A stretch of DNA of 35,450 bases from contig CANFVA010000011.1 of assembly GCA_947450255.1 (NCBI GenBank), positions 1-35,450 on the forward strand, read 5' to 3'. Of this stretch, positions 27,779 through 35,450 are shown one piece after another. Position 1 is the stretch's first letter. Every line of letters starts with the position of its first letter. Source of the DNA: Comamonadaceae bacterium. Lineage in GTDB: Bacteria > Pseudomonadota > Gammaproteobacteria > Burkholderiales > Burkholderiaceae_C. The translations under genes and the position numbers were made by a program. A model generated the notes under the pieces. That model had not been told where the DNA came from, searched no databases, and worked only from the letters and a program-made list of their open reading frames with translations.

Positions 27779-28879
27779 ATGTTATTCCATTCCTCTATCC
27801 GCAAGGAACTTGCGCGTACTTTTGGCGCCACCCTGGTAATCCTGATTACCGTGGTGATGACCACGACCGTGATTCGAACACTGGGCGAGGCCACGCGGGG
27901 CGTCTTCAATCCCACCGATGTCATGATCATCATGGGCTACTCGGTGCTGTCGCAGTTGCCGGCCATCCTGTCCTTTAGTCTGTTTTTGGCAGTTGTCAGT
28001 GTGCTTACCCGCATGTACCGTGACAGTGAAATGGTGATCTGGCTGGGCAGTGGCCGGGGCCTTACCAGCTTGATCCGGCCGCTTTTGCGCTTTGCTTGGC
28101 CGATTTTTGTGTTGATTCTGACCTTGGCTCTGCTGGTCTTACCTTGGGCTTTTGGCCAAATTGAAGACCTGCGCGACAAATACCAAAAACGCAGTGACGT
28201 CGCCCGGGTGGAGCCCGGCCAGTTTCAGGAGTCGGCCAGCGGGGACAAGGTGTTCTTTATAGACAAAGACAGCACCAACAAAGAACAGGGCATCAACGTT
28301 TTTTTGGTGACACGTGAGCGCGGCCTAGAAACTGTTACGTCCGCGAGCCGCGGTACGGTACAGGTGCTCAATGGTCAAAAACACCTGGTACTGGATAACG
28401 GGCAGCGCGTCGAAATCGCCAGCGACACACACGAAACCCAATTTAGCACCTTCGAGCGCTACACCATCAAGCTCGGCATTGACGCGCCCACCGCCCGCAA
28501 TTTCGCACCCGCCACCACCCTGTCAACACCCGCGCTGCTGGCCTCCGCGTTGCCCGAACACCGGGGTGAACTGGTATGGCGTGTCGGCTTCTTTTTGGCC
28601 GCGATCAACGTTATTTTTCTGGGCTTGGCGGTTTCGGGCTTTAACCCCCGCGTCGGACGGGCCAGCAACTTGGTATTCGCCTTTTTGGCCTATTTGGTGT
28701 ATTTCAATTTACTCGCCCTGGGTAAAAGCTGGGTGGAAACTGGGCAAATGCCCGCTGCGCAACTTTTACTGTACCTACACGGTGGGGTGTTTTTACTCAG
28801 TTGCCTGTGGCTCACGGTCCGCCAAAACCATTGGACATTGCCCGCGCCTGCGCGATGGCTGGCAGGAGCACGCCAATGA
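27779..28879 (+). CDS. lptF: LPS export ABC transporter permease LptF
   Basis: MLFHSSIRKELARTFGATLVILITVVMTTTVIRTLGEATRG; YjgP family pattern; divergent from pepA. Confidence 0.95.
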   Translation: MLFHSSIRKELARTFGATLVILITVVMTTTVIRTLGEATRGVFNPTDVMIIMGYSVLSQLPAILSFSLFLAVVSVLTRMYRDSEMVIWLGSGRGLTSLIRPLLRFAWPIFVLILTLALLVLPWAFGQIEDLRDKYQKRSDVARVEPGQFQESASGDKVFFIDKDSTNKEQGINVFLVTRERGLETVTSASRGTVQVLNGQKHLVLDNGQRVEIASDTHETQFSTFERYTIKLGIDAPTARNFAPATTLSTPALLASALPEHRGELVWRVGFFLAAINVIFLGLAVSGFNPRVGRASNLVFAFLAYLVYFNLLALGKSWVETGQMPAAQLLLYLHGGVFLLSCLWLTVRQNHWTLPAPARWLAGARQ

Positions 28880-29982
28880 ACACATTGCGCAAACTCCTGT
28901 ACGCCGAAGTTGTGGGCGCGGTCACGCTGGTCCTCTTGGCTTTTAACGCCCTGTTTTCGTTTTTTGATCTCACCGATGAGCTCCAAGCCATAGGGAATCA
29001 CCAGACGCTGGGGTACACCATCACCCAAGCCCTGGCCTATGTGGCCTTGATGGTCCCTAGCCATTTATATGAACTTATGCCGATCGCGGTACTCATAGGC
29101 ACCATTTTTGTAATGGCGCGCCTGGCGCAAAGCTCGGAGTTCACCATCTTGCGTACCAGCGGACTAGGCCCCTGGCAAGCCCTGCGCACACTGATGATGC
29201 TGGGCATGGCCTTTGTCCTATTGACCTTTGCGCTGGGCGATTATTTGGCGCCCGTCGCCGATAAAGCGGCACAGGCCATTAAGGCCAAAGCCATGGGCCA
29301 GGTATCCTTGGGGCGCACCGGCGCCTGGATCAAAGACAAGCAGGTCTACAGCAGTTTTTCCGTCAACGTGGGCGCCCTGGACGGCGCCGCGGGGATGAAA
29401 GGCATCCGTATTTTTGAGCTGGACAACCGAGGACAAATTGTTTCACTCATGCAAGCCGATAGCGCCCAATTCGGACCAGGGCAGTCCTGGACATTGCAAG
29501 ATGTCACGCGTACCGAATTTATGAATATGGGCACGACGCAAGCGCAAGCCAACACCACCCATTTTGCGCAACTGAGCTGGCTCAACCAAATCAGCGCGGA
29601 GATGGTGGCCTCCGCACTGGTTCGGCCAGAGCGCATGGGCACGCTGGATTTATTTCAATACGTACGCCACCTCAACGCCAACGGGCAGTCCACCCAAAAA
29701 TACGAAATCCAGTTTTGGAAGAAAGTGTTTTACCCCTTGAGCTGCCTGGTTATGGTCATGTTGGCCCTGCCTTTTGCGTATTTGCACTTTCGCAGCAGCG
29801 GCACCACGCCGATGGTCTTCGTAGGCGTCATGGCCGGGATTAGTTTCGTATTGCTCAACAACCTGGTCGGCGACTTGGGCTATCTGCAAGGCTGGCAAGC
29901 TTGGTTCACCGCTGCCCTGCCAGGGCTCATTTATTCCTTTATTTCGCTGGCCGCCTTTGGCTGGCTGGTAGCACGCCAGTGA
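28876..29982 (+). CDS. lptG: LPS export ABC transporter permease LptG
   Basis: YjgQ family pattern (LSYLNQ-like region, FWKKVFYPLSCLVMVMLALPFAYLHFRSSGT); ATGA overlap with lptF; start ATG 28876. Confidence 0.94.
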   Translation: MNTLRKLLYAEVVGAVTLVLLAFNALFSFFDLTDELQAIGNHQTLGYTITQALAYVALMVPSHLYELMPIAVLIGTIFVMARLAQSSEFTILRTSGLGPWQALRTLMMLGMAFVLLTFALGDYLAPVADKAAQAIKAKAMGQVSLGRTGAWIKDKQVYSSFSVNVGALDGAAGMKGIRIFELDNRGQIVSLMQADSAQFGPGQSWTLQDVTRTEFMNMGTTQAQANTTHFAQLSWLNQISAEMVASALVRPERMGTLDLFQYVRHLNANGQSTQKYEIQFWKKVFYPLSCLVMVMLALPFAYLHFRSSGTTPMVFVGVMAGISFVLLNNLVGDLGYLQGWQAWFTAALPGLIYSFISLAAFGWLVARQ

Positions 29983-30359
29983 GCCAACCGAGCCAAGCCC
30001 CGCCGCGCGCCATCGTGCTATTCGCCCATGGCTCGCGCGACCCCTTGTGGCACCGGCCAATCCAGGCCGTAGCCGACGCCATTGCGCTTCGCGCGCCGGG
30101 GACCTCGGTGGCCTGCGCGTATTTGGAACTGAGCGCGCCCGATCTGCGCACCGCCTGCGCCGCGCTGATCGACCAGGGCGCGGGTGCGCTGACGGTGGTG
30201 CCGATGTTTTTGGGCGTTGGGAAACATGCGCGGGAGGACTTGCCCGCCCTGATGCAGCAATTACACGCCCAATGGCCGCAAATTGACTTCGCACTCCAAA
30301 CCGCCGTCGGTGAAAACCCACGCCTGGTAGAACTTTTAGCGGACATTGCGCTGGGATAA
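29979..30359 (+). CDS. cbiX: Sirohydrochlorin chelatase (CbiX-type)
   Basis: AIVLFAHGSRDPLWHRP...VVPMFLGVGKHAREDLP; GTG 29979 overlaps the lptG stop (GTGA). Confidence 0.88.
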   Translation: MSQPSQAPPRAIVLFAHGSRDPLWHRPIQAVADAIALRAPGTSVACAYLELSAPDLRTACAALIDQGAGALTVVPMFLGVGKHAREDLPALMQQLHAQWPQIDFALQTAVGENPRLVELLADIALG

Positions 30360-30372
30360 CTGCACCGAAAAG

Positions 30373-30416
30373 ACTAAATTAATGCATAATGAATGAATTC
30401 TTTAGCTTAATTTAGT
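30373..30416. promoter_or_regulatory. Perfect 10-bp inverted repeat in the cysB-type promoter region
   Basis: ACTAAATTAA (30373-30382) / TTAATTTAGT (30407-30416), 24-nt spacer with CATAAT at 30385-30390; one nt before the ATG. Confidence 0.6.
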
Positions 30417-30417
30417 T

Positions 30418-31371
30418 ATGAATCTTCACCAATTTCGCTTTGTCCAGGAAGCCGTGCGGCACAACCTGAACCTGACCGAAGCGGCCAAGGCCCTGCATAC
30501 CTCCCAGCCGGGCGTCTCCAAAGCCATCATCGAACTCGAACATGAGCTGGGCATTGAAATCTTCACCCGCCACGGCAAACGCCTCAAGCGCGTGACCGAG
30601 CCGGGTCGCCATGTTGTGGGCAGCATTGACCTGATCATGCGCGAGCTGGGCAATCTCAAGCGCATCGGCGAGCAATACAGCCAGGAAGACAGTGGCACCC
30701 TGTCCATCGCCACCACCCATACCCAAGCGCGCTACGTGTTGCCGGAAAAAGTGGCCAGCCTGCGCGCTAGCTTTCCCAAGGTCAACGTCAGCCTGCACCA
30801 GGGTGCGCCCGACCAGGTGGCGCGTATGTTGATCGACGAGGTCGCCGAAATCGGCATTGCCACTGAGTCGCTGGCCTCTTATCCGGAACTGGTGACCCTG
30901 CCCTGCTACGAATGGCAGCACATGCTGGTGATGCCAGTGGACCACCCGCTGGCATCACGCACCCGCATCACGCTCGAAGATGTGGCTGCAGAGCCGCTGA
31001 TCACCTACCACCCATCGTTCACCGGCCGCACCAAGATCGATTCCGCTTTTGCCGCGCGCAAACTGCAGCCGCGCATCGCCTTGGAAGCCATTGACTCAGA
31101 CGTGATCACCACTTATGTGCGCCTGGGCCTTGGCCTGGGCATAGCCGCCGAAATGGCGGTGCGTGACTTGCAACAAGAAGGCGGCAAAAGCGGCTTGGTG
31201 GTGCGCCCTGCGGGCCAGTTGTTTGGCCACAACATGACGCGGGTGGCTTTCAAGCGCAGCGCCTATTTGCGCAATTTCGTTTATACCTTTACCGAACTGC
31301 TCAGCGAGCGCCTGAATCGCCACACCGTAGAGCGCGCCATGGGCGGGCATTTCACCGATTCGGACATTTAA
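30418..31371 (+). CDS. cysB: CysB family LysR-type transcriptional regulator
   Basis: MNLHQFRFVQEAVRHNLNLTEAAKALHTSQPGVSKAIIELEHELGIEIFTRHGKRL; full-length CysB-like. A Cbl paralogue is not excluded. Confidence 0.88.
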   Translation: MNLHQFRFVQEAVRHNLNLTEAAKALHTSQPGVSKAIIELEHELGIEIFTRHGKRLKRVTEPGRHVVGSIDLIMRELGNLKRIGEQYSQEDSGTLSIATTHTQARYVLPEKVASLRASFPKVNVSLHQGAPDQVARMLIDEVAEIGIATESLASYPELVTLPCYEWQHMLVMPVDHPLASRTRITLEDVAAEPLITYHPSFTGRTKIDSAFAARKLQPRIALEAIDSDVITTYVRLGLGLGIAAEMAVRDLQQEGGKSGLVVRPAGQLFGHNMTRVAFKRSAYLRNFVYTFTELLSERLNRHTVERAMGGHFTDSDI

Positions 31372-31393
31372 GCCCGCAGCAGCTAAGCAGACC

Positions 31394-32575
31394 ATGCCAA
31401 ACAGCGCCCCCACCCAGCCCGCATTTGCTACACCGGCCTTGCGCAGCCGCTTGCCGGACGTGGGCACCACCATATTTACCGTGATGTCGGCGCTGGCCAC
31501 CGAGCACAAAGCCGTCAACCTGGGCCAGGGTTTCCCAGACTTTGCCTGCGACCCGGTCTTGCTAGATGCCGTCAGCCAAGCCATGCACCAAGGCCACAAC
31601 CAATATCCGCCTATGGCGGGCGTACCGGCGTTGCGCGAAGCGGTGGCCGAGAAGCTGACGCGCCTTTACGGCCACAGCTACCGCGCAAGCGATGAGATCA
31701 CCATCACAGCGGGCGCCACGCAAGCGATTATTTCCATCGTGCTAGCGGTTGTGCACCCGGGCGACGAAGTGATCGTGCTCGAACCCTGCTACGACAGCTA
31801 CCTGCCCAATATCGCGCTAGCCGGCGGTGTGGCGGTGCGCGTTCCCTTGACGCCCGGCACTTTCCGCCCGGACTTTGACAAGATTGCTGCCGCGATCACA
31901 CCGCGTACACGCTGCATCATCATCAACTCGCCGCACAACCCGAGCGGCACCATATGGCGCCGCGCCGACATGCTGCGCCTGCAGGAAATTCTGGCGCCCA
32001 CCCACGTGCTTTTGATCAGTGACGAGGTTTATGAACACATGGTCTATGACGGCGCGGCGCATGAAAGCGCAGCGCGCTACCCCGGGTTGGCGGCGCGCAG
32101 CTTTATCGTCTCCAGCTTTGGCAAAACCTACCATGTCACCGGTTGGAAAGTGGGCTTTGTGGCAGCCCCGGCGGCCCTGAGCGCCGAGCTGCGCAAAGTG
32201 CACCAGTTCAATGTATTTACCGTGAACACGCCGGTGCAATACGGCTTGGCCGCCTACATGCGGGAGCCTGGCCGCTACCTGGAGTTACCTGCTTTTTACC
32301 AGCGCAAACGCGATCTATTTCGCCAAGGCTTGGAGAAGACCAAGTTCCGCCTGCTGCCCAGCGAAGGCACTTTTTTCCAATGCGCAGATATTTCGGATAT
32401 CAGCGATAAAAGTGAAGCCAATTTTTGCCGTTGGTTGACCATAGAAATCGGCGTCACCGCGATCCCGATGTCGGCTTTTTACCGCGACGCTTTCGACCAA
32501 AAAATCGTGCGGTTTTGTTTTGCCAAAGAAGAATCCACGCTGCGCGAAGGTCTGGCCCGCCTGGCCCAACTTTAA
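31394..32575 (+). CDS. PLP-dependent class I/II aminotransferase (YbdL-like methionine aminotransferase type)
   Basis: NLGQGFPDF, SPHNPSGTIW, SSFGKTYHVTGWKVGF (PLP Lys motif). Confidence 0.88.
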   Translation: MPNSAPTQPAFATPALRSRLPDVGTTIFTVMSALATEHKAVNLGQGFPDFACDPVLLDAVSQAMHQGHNQYPPMAGVPALREAVAEKLTRLYGHSYRASDEITITAGATQAIISIVLAVVHPGDEVIVLEPCYDSYLPNIALAGGVAVRVPLTPGTFRPDFDKIAAAITPRTRCIIINSPHNPSGTIWRRADMLRLQEILAPTHVLLISDEVYEHMVYDGAAHESAARYPGLAARSFIVSSFGKTYHVTGWKVGFVAAPAALSAELRKVHQFNVFTVNTPVQYGLAAYMREPGRYLELPAFYQRKRDLFRQGLEKTKFRLLPSEGTFFQCADISDISDKSEANFCRWLTIEIGVTAIPMSAFYRDAFDQKIVRFCFAKEESTLREGLARLAQL

Positions 32576-32587
32576 GAAAGCCACACC

Positions 32588-32965
32588 ATGTCCTACCTTG
32601 ATGACCCCCGCGTATTTTTTGCCGCTGAACGCACCCTGCTGGCTTGGCAACGGACCGCGATAGCGCTGGTAGGGCTAGGCTTTGTCGTAGAGCGCTTTGG
32701 CTTGTTTGTGCGCATGGTCAATGCCGGTAACAGCGCACACCCCGTAGCCGACGGCCTGCCCACGGTATGGTTTGGACTGGCATTTTTGGTCTTGGGCGCT
32801 ATTGTCTCGGCCATGGCGGCCCACCAATACCAAGGCTTTGTGCGCACGCTCACGTACCCGGAAATTCCACGTGGCCACCACACCTGGCTGGGCCCTTTGC
32901 TCAACTACGGGCTATCGGCCTGCGCCTTGGCGATGGCCGCCTGGTTTTTGCATTCGGCCACTTAA
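32588..32965 (+). CDS. DUF202/YidH family membrane protein
   Basis: DDPRVFFAAERTLLAWQRTAIALVGLGFVVERFGLF, family signature; three TM segments. Confidence 0.88.
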   Translation: MSYLDDPRVFFAAERTLLAWQRTAIALVGLGFVVERFGLFVRMVNAGNSAHPVADGLPTVWFGLAFLVLGAIVSAMAAHQYQGFVRTLTYPEIPRGHHTWLGPLLNYGLSACALAMAAWFLHSAT

Positions 32966-33004
32966 ACAGACAACTGCTTTTTCCCACCTCCTGCCCATTG
33001 CACT

Positions 33005-33340
33005 ATGCCCTTGACCATCAGCGCCCACACCGACGGCTTTGCCACCGCACCCCAAATAGCCCCCGAGGACATGCCCGCCATCGCCGCGCACGGCTTTAGC
33101 ACCGTGGTGAACAACCGCCCCGATGGCGAAGGCGGGCCGGATCAACCCAGCTCCGAGACCATGGCGCTAGCGGCGCAGGCAGCGGGTTTGAAGTACCACT
33201 ATCTACCGGTGAGCAGCGGCCAAATTACGCCCGAACAAGTGGCCAGCTTTGCTGCCATCGTGGCCGCTGCCAAAGGGCCGGTACTGGCCTTTTGCAGAAG
33301 CGGCGCGCGCTCTACCAATATCTGGCACATGGGCCAATAA
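33005..33340 (+). CDS. TIGR01244/DUF442-type sulfur transferase-phosphatase-like protein
   Basis: APQIAPEDMPAIAAHGFSTVVNNRPDGEGGPDQPSS...VLAFCRSGARSTNIWHMGQ (Cx5R). Confidence 0.82.
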   Translation: MPLTISAHTDGFATAPQIAPEDMPAIAAHGFSTVVNNRPDGEGGPDQPSSETMALAAQAAGLKYHYLPVSSGQITPEQVASFAAIVAAAKGPVLAFCRSGARSTNIWHMGQ

Positions 33341-33343
33341 GGT

Positions 33344-35450
33344 TTAGCTGCCTAATTGCGCCCAAGCTTTCTCTAAGCGCTTCACGCTCACAGGCTGGGG
33401 CGTGCGCAGCTCTTGCGCAAAAAAACTGACGCGCAACTCTTCCATCAGCCAGCGAAATTCGGCCATGCGTTCATCGACCGCACCTTTGCGCTCGGCAACT
33501 AATCGCCAATAGCGCTGCTCCAAGGGGCGCAACTCGGCCAGGCGGGCGGCATCGCGCGCCGGGTCGGCGCGGTATTTGTCCAGGCGCAAACTGATGGCTT
33601 GCAGATAGCGCGCCAAGTGCTGCAAGCGCGGCCAGGGTGTATTGTGCAAAAAGCGCTTGGGCACCAGGCGCTGCAATTGCGCACTGGCGTCCTCGCAGGT
33701 GGGCGGGGAATTTTTACTGTCTTTGATTTTGCGCGCCGCGTTTTGGTACTCCAGCAATATGGTCAGCGCCATGCGCGCCACTTCATTGGCAATAAGGGTT
33801 AAGCGGCCCCGGCCTTCGTCCAGTCGCTTTTGAAACGCTGGCGCATCGGTAGGCAATGGCTCCAGCAAAAACGCCCGCTCCAGCGCCAGCGCAATGATCT
33901 GGGCTTTGAGTTCTTCCACTGTGCCGCCCGCTGCGTTGCTGCTATCGACCTTGCCTACTTGCATAAATGCAGCGCCCATTTTTTGCAAGTCCGGAATATT
34001 TTTTTCCAGGTACTTAATCGCTTCTTTCAGTTGCAAAGCAAACAAACGCGCCAGGCCACTGCGGTGTTTGGCAGCGGCAATCTGCGGCTCGTCAAACACT
34101 TCCAGCGTAACGGCGTCTGCACCATCGACCAGGGCTGGAAAGCCAATTACCGCATGGGCGCCTTTGCGTATTTCCAAGAGCTCGGGCAATTCACCGAAGG
34201 TCCACGCGGTATAGCGCTGCTCGGAGCTGTGTACTTGCGCGCTGGCGCCACTTTGTGTGCGGCCAGCCGTGCCCGACGGCTGCGCATGCGCCGCACCAGA
34301 AGGCGCTTGGCCGGGTCCATGTCGCGATCCCTGCGCGTCACCGCTGCCCTGGCCTTTAGCGCCCGGCAGTACGCCAGACTTCGCAGCACCTAAGTCCTTG
34401 GGCGCCTGCGCAGGCACGGTATCGCTCAGCTTAAGCGCCGCCAGCGCCTGGAAGGCACCCCGCGCCTGCGAGCCCCATTGCGCCTTAAGCGCGCCCAAGT
34501 TGCGGCCCTGCCCCAACTGGCGCCCGTGTTCGTCAACCACGAGGATGTTCATGAAAAAATGCGCAGGCAGCATGTCCGCCTTGATGTCGGCGCGCACAAT
34601 ATCCAGCGCCGTCGCCTCGCGCACCAATTTGAGCAAGGCATCGACCAAGCCGCCAGCGCCAAAGCGTTCGGGCGCATTCAGTACTTCAGCCATGCGCGCC
34701 GCCGTCTCGGGCAGCGGCACCAGGCGCGAGCGCGGCCGTTGGTGCAAGGTCTTGAGCAAGGCCTGCACTTTGTCTTTGAGCATGCCCGGCACTAACCATT
34801 CGCAGCGCTCTTCGCTCACTTGGTTGAGTACAAACAAAGGTACGGTCACCGTCACGCCATCGCGCGCGTCGCCGGGTTCATGCAAATACGTCGCCGCACA
34901 ATCGACGCCGCCTAAGCGCACCGTTTTAGGAAACTGGCTGGTGGTAATGCCCGCAGCCTCGTGGCGCATCAGCTCTTCGCGGGTCAGCATCAACAGCATG
35001 GGCTGCTTTTTTACTTCCTCGCGGTACCAGCGTTCGCAGCTGTATCCGCTGCATACATCGGCGGGCAGTTGCTGGTCGTAAAAAGCGTAAATCAAGGCGT
35101 CATCGACCAGCACATCCTGGCGCCGGGCTTTGTGTTCCAGGTCTTCGACTTGTTTGATGAGTTTCAGGTTGGCTGCTAAAAACGGCAGCGGCGTTTCCCA
35201 CACCCCATCGACCAGCGCCTGGCGGATAAATATCTCGCGCGCACCAGCCATATCGACGCGGCTGTAGTTCACGCGCCGCCCGCTATAGACCACCATGCCA
35301 TACAAAGTGGCCCGCTCCAGTGCCACCACTTCAGCAGCTTTTTTCTCCCAGTGTGGATCGAGCAATTGCTTTTTGAGCAAATGGCCGCCCACTTGTTCAA
35401 TCCACTGCGGGTCAATCGCCGCTATACCGCGCCCGAACAAGCGCGTGGTC
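33344..35450 (-). CDS. hrpA: ATP-dependent RNA helicase HrpA, C-terminal part; N-terminus lies beyond the window
   Basis: ATTRLFGRG..IDPQWIEQVGGHLLKK...HWEKKAAEV; DUF3418 region (TAWTFGELPELLEIRKG, FALQLKEAIKYLEKNIPDL). Confidence 0.92.
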   Translation of the reverse strand, partial: TTRLFGRGIAAIDPQWIEQVGGHLLKKQLLDPHWEKKAAEVVALERATLYGMVVYSGRRVNYSRVDMAGAREIFIRQALVDGVWETPLPFLAANLKLIKQVEDLEHKARRQDVLVDDALIYAFYDQQLPADVCSGYSCERWYREEVKKQPMLLMLTREELMRHEAAGITTSQFPKTVRLGGVDCAATYLHEPGDARDGVTVTVPLFVLNQVSEERCEWLVPGMLKDKVQALLKTLHQRPRSRLVPLPETAARMAEVLNAPERFGAGGLVDALLKLVREATALDIVRADIKADMLPAHFFMNILVVDEHGRQLGQGRNLGALKAQWGSQARGAFQALAALKLSDTVPAQAPKDLGAAKSGVLPGAKGQGSGDAQGSRHGPGQAPSGAAHAQPSGTAGRTQSGASAQVHSSEQRYTAWTFGELPELLEIRKGAHAVIGFPALVDGADAVTLEVFDEPQIAAAKHRSGLARLFALQLKEAIKYLEKNIPDLQKMGAAFMQVGKVDSSNAAGGTVEELKAQIIALALERAFLLEPLPTDAPAFQKRLDEGRGRLTLIANEVARMALTILLEYQNAARKIKDSKNSPPTCEDASAQLQRLVPKRFLHNTPWPRLQHLARYLQAISLRLDKYRADPARDAARLAELRPLEQRYWRLVAERKGAVDERMAEFRWLMEELRVSFFAQELRTPQPVSVKRLEKAWAQLGS

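Noticed and set aside
34257-35081. 274-aa plus-strand ORF antisense to hrpA
   Set aside because: Low-complexity antisense translation of a conserved CDS

Overview
The window looks like a chromosomal segment of a Burkholderiales/Comamonadaceae-like betaproteobacterium, judged from gene content and order; no database search was possible. Most of it is housekeeping sequence: rpsA (5'-truncated), ihfB, lapA-lapB-rfaE1-hldD, a ComEA-like HhH protein, crcB, a patatin-like protein, tex, the SRP RNA (ffs), a TIGR03862-type flavoprotein, an AddA/AddB-like helicase-nuclease pair, trxA, rho, a PHA-system protein, an NDH-2-like dehydrogenase, a flavin monooxygenase, tRNA-Ser(GGA), holC, pepA, lptF-lptG-cbiX, a CysB-family regulator, an aminotransferase, a DUF202 protein, a TIGR01244-type protein and hrpA (truncated at the window end). 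The clearest candidate for something undescribed is the ~879-aa, cysteine-free protein at 22863-25502 (- strand). It is built almost entirely of degenerate octapeptides (consensus L-[ST]-x-x-[QE]-[VIL]-x-A). Superimposed on these is a higher-order module in which a Trp and a Phe are exactly 23 residues apart in four copies. Other points of interest are a C-rich, G-poor rho leader containing a 30-codon Pro-rich uORF, a perfect 10-bp inverted repeat directly upstream of the CysB-type gene, an SRP RNA whose terminator is embedded in an opposing CDS, and a 23-bp divergent pepA/lptF start region. No CRISPR array, integrase, transposase or prophage was recognised.
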